Of a stretch of 64,000 nucleotides of DNA, positions 10,258 through 17,146 are shown piece after piece. The stretch spans positions 4,340,001-4,404,000 of the forward strand of contig OY970066.1 in the NCBI GenBank assembly GCA_963705285.1, read 5' to 3'. A program made the position numbers and the translations under genes. Each line of letters opens with the position of its first letter. Position 1 is the stretch's first letter. The notes below the pieces were generated by a model. That model ran no database searches. It saw only the letters and a list, made by a program, of their open reading frames with translations, and was not told the origin of the DNA. The DNA is from JACMLD01 sp963705285 (lineage in GTDB: Bacteria > Bacteroidota > Bacteroidia > Chitinophagales > Chitinophagaceae).

Positions 10258-11010
10258 ATGCAAAGATTTTTTTTATGTATGGCATTGTTTATTTGCATGG
10301 CGTTTGTTCGGCCGCCGGTCAAAAAAATTACCCTGTGGCTGATTGGAGACTCTACCATGTCAGTTAAGCAGGTGCAAGCTTATCCTGAAACAGGCTGGGG
10401 TATGCCCTTTGTTTATTTCTGGGATTCTACGGTGGTAGTGCAAAACCTGGCGCAGAACGGAAGAAGCACCCGCACTTTCATGCAGGAGAATCGCTGGCAA
10501 CCGGCAGTCGATAAAATGCAGGAAGGCGACTATGTATTTGTGCAATTTGGTCATAACGATGAAGTATCCACGAAAGCCAGTTACACCACAGAGTCAGCAT
10601 TTAAAGCCAACCTCATTAAATACATTACTGATACAAAGAATAAAAAAGGCATCCCTGTTCTATTGACCCCAGTTGCGCGCAGAAAGTTTGATACCACTGG
10701 CAAGGTAGAAGGAACCCATCAAATTTATTCAGCCATTGTGCGACAGGTAGCAAAAGAACAAAACGTTGCACTTATAGACCTGGATGCAAAGAGCCAGGCC
10801 TTATTGCAGACATGGGGTGCAGATAAGTCGGCTTTGCTCTTCAATCACCTGTCACCCGGCGAACATCCCAACTATCCCGAAGGAAAAGAAGACAATACCC
10901 ACTTTAACGAAATGGGTGCCAGGGTAATGGCCCAGTTGGTATTGCAATCCATAAAAGAACTTAAATTGCCATTGGCAGAAAGAATTATAAAGTCACCCGC
11001 TAGAAAATAA
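10258..11010 (+). CDS. Rhamnogalacturonan acetylesterase, SGNH hydrolase (CE12-like)
   Basis: The 250-residue secreted protein starts at the ATG at 10258, giving the signal peptide MQRFFLCMALFICMAF; an upstream ATG at 10228 is less likely. SGNH blocks are visible: GDSTMS (nucleophile Ser), QNGRSTRTF, FGHNDE (block III) and DNTHFNEMGA (catalytic Asp-His). Family CE12 enzymes remove O-acetyl groups from rhamnogalacturonan or pectin, exposing the backbone to lyases. It sits between the pectate lyase (80 bp before) and the methylesterase (6 bp after), so co-transcription is very likely. Confidence 0.93.
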   Translation: MQRFFLCMALFICMAFVRPPVKKITLWLIGDSTMSVKQVQAYPETGWGMPFVYFWDSTVVVQNLAQNGRSTRTFMQENRWQPAVDKMQEGDYVFVQFGHNDEVSTKASYTTESAFKANLIKYITDTKNKKGIPVLLTPVARRKFDTTGKVEGTHQIYSAIVRQVAKEQNVALIDLDAKSQALLQTWGADKSALLFNHLSPGEHPNYPEGKEDNTHFNEMGARVMAQLVLQSIKELKLPLAERIIKSPARK

Positions 11011-11016
11011 TGCTCC

Positions 11017-12042
11017 ATGGCCGGAAGAAAAAATGTCTTACTTATTTTGGTGTTAGTGGCAATAACCGGCACCGCATGGGCGCAAACCAGCAATCCACAG
11101 CAATATAAATACGTATTCACCGTGGCCAAAGACGGCACCGGTGATTACAAATACATACAAGACGCCATTGATGCCATGCGTGTGTACCCGCTGGCCGCCA
11201 TTACACTGTTCATAAAAAATGGTGTGTACAATGAAAAGATTGAACTGCCGGCCACCAATACAGATGTGAGTTTTGTGGGCGAAAGCGTGGATAAAACCAT
11301 TATTACCTTCAATGATTATGCTGGGCGCGGCAAACTGATCACTTTTACTTCGTACACCGCAAAAATTTCTGGCAACAGATTCAGGGCATCCAACATTACT
11401 TTTGTGAATGCAGCGGGTCCGGTGGGGCAGGCATTGGCTTTATATGTGGATGCGGATCAGGCGGTATTCACCAACTGCCGTTTTATTGGCAACCAGGATA
11501 CCATTTTTGCCAGCGGCGAATCTTCCCGACAGTTTTTTTATGATTGTTATATTGAAGGCACGACCGATTTTATATTTGGCGCTTCCACTGCAGTGTTTGC
11601 ACGTTGCAGCATTAAGTGTAAGTCTAATTCATTTATTACCGCAGCCAATACGCCCGCAGGCAAAAAGTTTGGTTTTGTTTTTATTGACTGCCATGTGTCA
11701 GCAGATACCGGTGTTACCAAATTATGGCTGGGCCGGCCCTGGCGTGCTTTTGCAAAAACAGTTTTTTTACGGTGCGTTTTGCCGGGGCAGGTGGCACCAG
11801 AAGGTTGGAACAACTGGAATAACCCGGAGAATGAAAATACGACATGGTATGCAGAATATAAAAACACGGGCGATGGCAGCAATACAACCGGCAGGGTGCG
11901 TTGGAGCCACCAGTTAACCGACAAAGAAGCGAAAGACTACACAGTGGAAAATATATTTGGCAGCGGAAACACAACGTTGCCAACGCAGTACTGGTACCTT
12001 GATACCAGCCGCCGTTCATTTGAATGGCCCGCCAGGAAATAG
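11017..12042 (+). CDS. Secreted pectinesterase (pectin methylesterase, CE8)
   Basis: The 341-residue protein has a signal peptide (MAGRKNVLLILVLVAITGTAWA) and the pectinesterase signature blocks: TVAKDGTGDYKYIQDAID, FVGES, QALALYVDADQAVF, CRFIGNQDTIFA (catalytic Asp), YIEGTTDFIFG (second catalytic Asp) and KLWLGRPWRAF (catalytic Arg). It removes methyl esters from homogalacturonan, making it a substrate for pectate lyase and polygalacturonase. Its start is only 6 bp after the acetylesterase stop, so the two de-esterifying enzymes form a tight pair. Confidence 0.97.
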   Translation: MAGRKNVLLILVLVAITGTAWAQTSNPQQYKYVFTVAKDGTGDYKYIQDAIDAMRVYPLAAITLFIKNGVYNEKIELPATNTDVSFVGESVDKTIITFNDYAGRGKLITFTSYTAKISGNRFRASNITFVNAAGPVGQALALYVDADQAVFTNCRFIGNQDTIFASGESSRQFFYDCYIEGTTDFIFGASTAVFARCSIKCKSNSFITAANTPAGKKFGFVFIDCHVSADTGVTKLWLGRPWRAFAKTVFLRCVLPGQVAPEGWNNWNNPENENTTWYAEYKNTGDGSNTTGRVRWSHQLTDKEAKDYTVENIFGSGNTTLPTQYWYLDTSRRSFEWPARK

Positions 12043-12154
12043 GTATACCGGTGGCATTGAAATTATATGCAGCCAGGCAGTTATTGCCAGTCAAAAAAAT
12101 ACCTGCGTAATGTATTTTTAATTCGCCATCCCTTGTAATACCGGTACCCTCCAT

Positions 12155-12162
12155 TACTTTTA
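12155..12162 (+). promoter_or_regulatory. Probable -7 promoter element close to start codon
   Basis: TACTTTTA ends only 3 bp before the ATG at 12166, and a TTG (12133-12135) lies 19 bp before it. This fits the Bacteroidota TTG-N19-TAnnTTTG promoter layout with one mismatch and implies a leaderless or near-leaderless transcript for the oxidoreductase gene, separate from the esterase operon. Confidence 0.45.
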
Positions 12163-12165
12163 CAC

Positions 12166-13221
12166 ATGCCCAATACATTACAACCTATCAGAACAGCCCT
12201 GTGCTCATTTGGTATGAGCGGCTGGGTATTTCACGCACCTTTTATTGCCATTAATCCCGGTTTTGAATTATATGGGGTATGGGAGCGCACCAAGAACCTG
12301 GCAGAAGCCAAATACCCAACTGTTAAAACATTCCGCTCGCTGGAAGAAATACTGGCAGATGATTCCATTGAACTGGTAGTTATTAATACCCCTAATGCCA
12401 CTCATTACGAGTACACCAAGAAAGCGTTGATGGCAGGTAAACACGTAGTAGTGGAAAAACCGTTTACTGTAACGGTTGCGGAAGGGGAAGAATTGATTGC
12501 TTTGGCAAAAGAAAAAAATAAACTCATCACGGTGTACCAGAACCGCCGTTTTGATAGCGACTACCGCACAGTAAAAAAAATAGTGGATGAAAAATTACTC
12601 GGCGATATTGTGGAAGCTGAAATCCATTATGATCGATTTAAGGAAGAACCCGGCCCCAAACTGCACAAAGAAATTCCGGGCCCGGGTACCGGTCTGTTGT
12701 ATGATTTGGGTTCGCACTTAATTGACCAGGTATTGCAGTTTTTTGGTATGCCCGATGCTGTGTTTGCAGATATCGCCATTATGCGCAAACTATCTAAGGT
12801 GGATGATTATATGGAGCTGTTGATGTACTACCCGGGTTTGCGGGTACGCGTTAAATCAAGCTACGTGGTGCGGGAAGCCCTGCCTTCGTATGCCTTCCAC
12901 GGCACAAAAGGGTCATTTATTAAAGCACGTACAGATGTGCAGGAAGTAATGTTGCAGGCGAGCGAAGTGCCCGGTGGAACAAACTGGGGCGTGGAACCCG
13001 ACAGCGAAAAAGGCTTACTGCATACTATCAAAGATGGAAAGATCATACGCGAATACGTGCCTTCTGTCCGCGGCAATTACGGAGATTTTTACGATCAATT
13101 ATACAAAGCCATTCGCGAAAATGGCCCATTGCCGGTAACCGCCGAACAGGGATTGAATATCATCCGCGTCATTGAAAAAGCGTATGAAAGCAACAGCGCA
13201 CAAAAAGTAATAAAAATGTGA
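12166..13221 (+). CDS. Gfo/Idh/MocA-family NAD(P)-dependent oxidoreductase
   Basis: The 351-residue cytoplasmic protein has an N-terminal Rossmann domain (CSFGMSGWVFHAPFI at about 11-25, with VVINTPNATHYEYTKKAL) and the family's catalytic EKPF motif at about residue 100, followed by the C-terminal alpha/beta domain (DLGSHLIDQVLQFFGMP). Closest in pattern to YvaA/YdgJ-type sugar or inositol dehydrogenases. The exact substrate cannot be told from sequence; the context suggests a sugar derived from pectin side chains. A separate promoter seems to lie directly before the start. No signal peptide. Confidence 0.9.
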   Translation: MPNTLQPIRTALCSFGMSGWVFHAPFIAINPGFELYGVWERTKNLAEAKYPTVKTFRSLEEILADDSIELVVINTPNATHYEYTKKALMAGKHVVVEKPFTVTVAEGEELIALAKEKNKLITVYQNRRFDSDYRTVKKIVDEKLLGDIVEAEIHYDRFKEEPGPKLHKEIPGPGTGLLYDLGSHLIDQVLQFFGMPDAVFADIAIMRKLSKVDDYMELLMYYPGLRVRVKSSYVVREALPSYAFHGTKGSFIKARTDVQEVMLQASEVPGGTNWGVEPDSEKGLLHTIKDGKIIREYVPSVRGNYGDFYDQLYKAIRENGPLPVTAEQGLNIIRVIEKAYESNSAQKVIKM

Positions 13222-13230
13222 GAGTAATGT

Positions 13231-13260
13231 GCACACCTGCCTGCCGGCAGGCAGGTGTGC
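13231..13260. repeat. Perfect 30-bp palindrome flanked by 7-bp direct repeats
   Basis: Two perfectly complementary 15-bp arms with no loop begin GCACACCTGCC; the core alternates CCTG and CAGG. The heptamer TAATGTG occurs at 13225-13231 and 13261-13267, on both sides, which resembles a target-site duplication. The palindrome lies 9 bp after the oxidoreductase stop and may act as an mRNA-stabilising or terminating hairpin, or be a mobile REP/MITE-like unit. Confidence 0.75.
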
Positions 13261-13280
13261 TAATGTGACAAGTGTGTAAA

Positions 13281-13610
13281 TGCCGCGACACATTTATGGA
13301 ACGCAGATTTTTATGATTTGTATGATTTTATTATGTTGATGTATTTATAACGACTGTAGGGGCTGGGCTTGCCCCAGCCCTATCTGATTATTTCCAGTAT
13401 CTAATTGTATGAATGCCGCGACACGTTTATGGAACGCAGATTTTTGTGATTTGTATGATTTTATTATGTTGATGTATTTATAACGACTGTAGGGGCTGGG
13501 CTTGCCCCAGCCCTATGTAATTATTTCGAGTATCAAAATGTGTAAATGCCGCGACACGTTTATGGAACGCAGATTATTAGGATTGTTATGATTCAAAATG
13601 CTTTTTGTTA
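13281..13610. repeat. 133-bp tandem intergenic repeat, about 2.4 copies
   Basis: Units begin TGCCGCGACAC at 13281, 13414 and 13547 (period exactly 133). The first two are nearly identical; the third is cut short after about 60 bp. Each full copy contains GGAACGCAGATTTTT and a hairpin with an 8-bp stem, GGGCTGGG / CCCAGCCC, around a 5-base loop. The rest of this intergenic gap to 13728 holds a GGCAGG/CCTGCC hairpin (about 13625-13643) and a CCGCAATCTCAAAATC segment also found near 38790-38890. No gene is seen here. Confidence 0.85.
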
Positions 13611-13728
13611 TTATAATGACTTTCGGCAGGACTGGGCCCTGCCTAATATTTTAAAAACAACATTCAACCGTCCAGGAAATCCTGACAAGAACAAATCTCA
13701 ACATCCCGCAATCTCAAAATCAGTTATC

Positions 13729-14769
13729 CTACTTCCGTTTTTTCTTTCCTGAAGATTCCCTGATAAAAAGTTCTGCCGGCAATACCCTTGTTTCAAACTC
13801 TACCAGCGGGCGTTTGCTTTCAATGGTTTTGATCAATAGTTCCGCTGCCACTTCGCCCATTTCAAAAGCTGGTTGTCTTACCACTGATAAGGACGGCGAT
13901 AACAGCTCGGTAAGATCCAGGTTACTAAAACCTACTACCGCCACATCGTCTGGTATTACAATGGCTTTTGCCCGGCAATAGCGCATACAGTTGGTAGTTA
14001 GCTTGTCGGCCGAAGCAAATATGGCATCGGGTTTCTGCTTCTGGTTCATCAGTTCATTCATGCTCTGGTCTACCTCATCGTAGATCATGCCGCCGTGGAG
14101 GCAATGCTTCAGGTAAGTTTCATTGAATGGTATATGGGCATCTTCCAGTGCTTTACGATAACCCGCCACCCGTTCTTTTGTAATAGACAGGTATTCTGAA
14201 TTGGCCAGGTGGGCAATTCGTTTATAGCCGTTTTTTATCAGGTGAGTGGTAGCGTCGTAGGCACCCTTAAAGTTATCAGCAATTACCTTATGCGTGTCAA
14301 TAGACTCAATCATGCGGTCTACAAACACAATGGGCAGGCCACGCTCATACAGATCGGTAATATGTGTAAAATCCTTGGTTTCGGTAGATACAGAAATTAG
14401 AAATCCGTCCACCGACCGGGAAGCAAGAAAATCTACATTGATCACTTCGCGTTCGTAACTCTCGCGCGATTGCGAAATGATTACATTATAGCCTTTACTG
14501 TAAGCAATAGATTCTATGCCGTTGATGATTTGCGAAAAAAAACTGTTCGCAATTTCACTGATGATTACGCCTATAGACCGGCTTCTCCTTTCTTTAAGAC
14601 TGAGGGCAATTGGATTCGGACGGTAATTGATCTGTTTGGCATATTCCAGCACCATTTGTTTGGTTTCGGGGCTGATTTCGTAGCTGTCTCTCAAAGCGCG
14701 GCTTACTGTAGAAGTAGACAGTCCGAGTGCTTTCGCTATATCTTTGATAGTAACCGCTTCAAATTTCAT
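13729..14769 (-). CDS. LacI-family transcriptional regulator of the pectin locus
   Basis: The 346-residue protein has an N-terminal helix-turn-helix (VTIKDIAKALGLSTSTVSRAL, about residues 6-26), a hinge helix (NPIALSLKERRS) and a periplasmic-binding-protein-like effector domain (SIGVIISEIANSFFSQIINGI onward, ending in LLIKTIES and ELFIRESSGKK). It is transcribed divergently from the GH28 polygalacturonase. The 240-bp divergent region holds a composite operator-like element that is repeated before the susC-susD operon, so it is probably an autoregulated repressor or activator of the pectin genes. The effector is probably a uronate such as galacturonate, KDG or a related oligomer; that is inference. 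Confidence 0.94.
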   Translation of the reverse strand: MKFEAVTIKDIAKALGLSTSTVSRALRDSYEISPETKQMVLEYAKQINYRPNPIALSLKERRSRSIGVIISEIANSFFSQIINGIESIAYSKGYNVIISQSRESYEREVINVDFLASRSVDGFLISVSTETKDFTHITDLYERGLPIVFVDRMIESIDTHKVIADNFKGAYDATTHLIKNGYKRIAHLANSEYLSITKERVAGYRKALEDAHIPFNETYLKHCLHGGMIYDEVDQSMNELMNQKQKPDAIFASADKLTTNCMRYCRAKAIVIPDDVAVVGFSNLDLTELLSPSLSVVRQPAFEMGEVAAELLIKTIESKRPLVEFETRVLPAELFIRESSGKKKRK

Positions 14770-14903
14770 ACGATCGTTGTTTTCTTAAGGGCGTTTCCGG
14801 AACCGGCAGACTGTTGGTTGCCATGCTGTTTTACATTGTGGTACGTCGCCGTTTGCCCTGTTTTACGGGCAATCATCCATATTTTTCAAAAGTAATAAAA
14901 ATA

Positions 14904-14937
14904 GGTAACGTTACCGGGAACGATTGCGTAAAAAAAA
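14904..14937. promoter_or_regulatory. Composite operator-like element in the LacI/GH28 divergent region
   Basis: The element begins with the perfect 12-bp palindrome GGTAACGTTACC and continues GGGAACGATTGCG plus an A-tract. It matches the element at 3398-3431, with CG steps again 12 bp apart (14909 and 14921). It lies 135 bp before the lacI start and about 73 bp before the chosen GH28 start, a position suited to controlling both genes. Confidence 0.62.
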
Positions 14938-15009
14938 TCAGTTACTGGCTTGCCCAATACCATGGTTTTTGACGGAAAACAACGGATATTTATTTTTTCA
15001 AAACGCTTC

Positions 15010-16662
15010 ATGAAACGATTGCTACTCATCGCGGTACAAGTGGGTGCCTGTCTTTTTTTATTACAAGCCGGTGTTTGCGCACAGGTATTACCAGTTATAC
15101 AACCTGTGCAGTTTAAGAAAGATAGTTTTAATATTCTTCAGTATGGCGCCGTGGGTGATGGCATCACCCTAAATACAAAAAGTATCAACGCAGCTATTAC
15201 TGCGTGCAACCAAAAAGGTGGTGGAGTAGTGGTAATCCCGCCTGGCTCTTGGTTAACCGGGCCGCTTGTATTGCTATCGAATACCAACCTATACCTTGCT
15301 GGCAATGCACTGCTGCAGTTTACCACAGATTTTAATGAATACAAACTGGTAGCCGGCAATTGGGAAGGATTGCCTGCAGTACGCAACCAGTCGCCCTTAT
15401 CTGCCAGCAATGCCGAAAATATTGCCATTACCGGCAGCGGCGTTATAGATGGTGGTGGTGACGCCTGGCGGGCGGTAAAAAAAGAAAAACTTACAGAATC
15501 GCAATGGAACCGTTTGGTAGCATCGGGCGGACTGGTAAGCGATGATAAAAAAATATGGTATCCCACTGAGAAATCATTTAAAGGCGTTCAAACAAAGGAA
15601 CCCGGTGTGTTAAAGGATGGCAAAACCGTGGCCGACTTTGAAGACATTAAAGATTTTCTTCGTCCCAACCTCTTGGTATTTACGCAATGCAAAAAAATAT
15701 TGCTGCAAGGCATCACCTTTCAGAATTCACCGGCGTGGTGCCTGCATCCGCTCATGTGCGAAAACCTTACGGTAAAAAACGTGTACGTGAAAAACCCGTG
15801 GTATGCGCAAAATGGCGATGGCATAGACATTGAATCATGCAAAAATGTATTGCTGGAGCACAGCACTTTTGATGTGGGCGATGATGGCATCTGCATTAAA
15901 TCCGGCCGCGATGCAGAAGGAAGAAAAAGAGCGATGCCAACAGAAAATGTAATAGTACGCAATTGCATAGTTTACCACGCACACGGCGGTTTTGTAATTG
16001 GCAGTGAGATGAGTGGTGGCGCAAAAAATTTATTTGTAAGCGATTGCTCCTTTATTGGCACTGACATCGGCCTACGATTCAAAACCACCCGCGGACGGGG
16101 AGGAGTAGTTGAAAAGATTTATATTAAAAACATCAACATGAAAGACATTGCCAGCGAGGCAATCTTGTTTGACATGTATTATATGGCTAAAGATCCGGTA
16201 CCACTGGCCGGTGAAAAAAGGGAATTACCCAAAACTGAATTTCTGCCGGTAAATGAAACAACACCCATATTCAGGGATTTCAACATCAGCCATGTGTACT
16301 GCAATGGTGCAGCAAAAGCGGTATTCATTCGTGGGTTGCCTGAGATGCATATAACCGGCATTGTACTGGAGCATATGGTGCTGCAGGCCCACAAAGGCGT
16401 GGAAATACAGGAAGCATCAGACATCAAGTTAAAAGACATCCAGATAATAGCGGCTGTGAATAACCCGGTGATAGACCTGGTGCAAAGCAGTGGTATTGTA
16501 CTTGATAAAATACGTTGTAAAAAAGATGCGGAAGTATTAGTGCGCGCCAGTGGCGACAGGATAAAACAGGTGAGCATCATCAATACTGGTGCCACGGTGG
16601 CGAAAGAAAAGCTGGTTACAGAATTGGGAGCGAATGCGGCAGAGATAAGTTTTAAGTGGTAA
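15010..16662 (+). CDS. Secreted glycoside hydrolase family 28 (polygalacturonase)
   Basis: From the ATG at 15010 the product is about 550 residues, with signal peptide MKRLLLIAVQVGACLFLLQAGVCAQ; upstream TTG/ATG starts (14950, 14962) would bury it. A parallel beta-helix is indicated by FNILQYGAVGDGITLNTKSINAAI, and the GH28 catalytic blocks are clear: NGDGIDIESC, DVGDDGICIKSG (two catalytic Asp), HAHGGFVIGSEMSGG (His) and GLRFKTTRGRGG (Arg-Phe-Lys). The enzyme hydrolyses galacturonan, probably exo-acting on oligomers given the family members common in such loci. It follows the divergent operator region and precedes the GH105 gene. Confidence 0.95.
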   Translation: MKRLLLIAVQVGACLFLLQAGVCAQVLPVIQPVQFKKDSFNILQYGAVGDGITLNTKSINAAITACNQKGGGVVVIPPGSWLTGPLVLLSNTNLYLAGNALLQFTTDFNEYKLVAGNWEGLPAVRNQSPLSASNAENIAITGSGVIDGGGDAWRAVKKEKLTESQWNRLVASGGLVSDDKKIWYPTEKSFKGVQTKEPGVLKDGKTVADFEDIKDFLRPNLLVFTQCKKILLQGITFQNSPAWCLHPLMCENLTVKNVYVKNPWYAQNGDGIDIESCKNVLLEHSTFDVGDDGICIKSGRDAEGRKRAMPTENVIVRNCIVYHAHGGFVIGSEMSGGAKNLFVSDCSFIGTDIGLRFKTTRGRGGVVEKIYIKNINMKDIASEAILFDMYYMAKDPVPLAGEKRELPKTEFLPVNETTPIFRDFNISHVYCNGAAKAVFIRGLPEMHITGIVLEHMVLQAHKGVEIQEASDIKLKDIQIIAAVNNPVIDLVQSSGIVLDKIRCKKDAEVLVRASGDRIKQVSIINTGATVAKEKLVTELGANAAEISFKW

Positions 16663-17146
16663 GTTGTTAGTGCTTTTGCGAGAATGAGGGGAAGGAAGTT
16701 TTAGGTGATAAGTTTGAAGTGGTAAGTGCGTTTGCGGGAATGTTGATGAAGCAGTAAGCTTAAATGGTATCAGCTGCGCCCGCTGCCTCGCGAACCCGCT
16801 GCGTGAAACAATGCGAAGCAATGTAGGCCGTGTAGCTGCGCCCGTTGCCCCGCTTATCCGCTGCGTGAAACCAATGCGAAGCAATGTAAGCCGTGTAGCT
16901 GCGCCCGTTGCCCCGCTTATCCGCTGTGTGAAACCAATGCGAAGCAATGTAAGCCGTGTAGCTGCGCCCGCTGCCTCGCGAACCCGCTGCGTGAAACAAT
17001 GCGAAGCAATGTAAGGCGTGTAGCTGCGCCCGTTGCCCCGCTAATCCGCCGCGTGAAACAATGCGAAGCAATGTAAGCCATGTAGCTGCGCCCGCTGCCC
17101 CGCTAATCCGCTGCGTGAAACCATTGCGAAGCAATCAAAACATAGA
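16663..17146. repeat. Six-copy 62/63-bp GC-rich tandem repeat before the GH105 gene
   Basis: Units starting GCTGCGCCCG begin at 16773, 16835, 16898, 16961, 17023 and 17085 (periods 62, 63, 63, 62, 62). The array runs to about 17136, only 10 bp before the GH105 ATG. Two unit variants alternate (CTGCCTCGCGAACC versus TTGCCCCGCTTATCC). Each unit has a small hairpin around ATGCGAAGCAAT. The array lacks stop codons in some minus-strand frames, but this follows from the repeat and no start or protein signal is seen. Before it (16663-16772) is simple AG/GT-rich sequence with two GATAAGTTT-like repeats. Confidence 0.9.

Noticed and set aside
15013..15024. GAAACGATTGCT as another LacI half-site
   Set aside because: It is the coding sequence of the GH28 signal peptide start and has no palindrome partner.
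16537..17134. Long minus-strand frames through the tandem repeat that look like repeat proteins
   Set aside because: They are open only because the repeat unit lacks stops; there is no start context and they overlap the GH28 end and its repeat in several frames.
16773..17136. CRISPR array
   Set aside because: Units are 62-63 bp and nearly identical throughout, with no unique spacers and no cas genes nearby; this is a plain tandem repeat.
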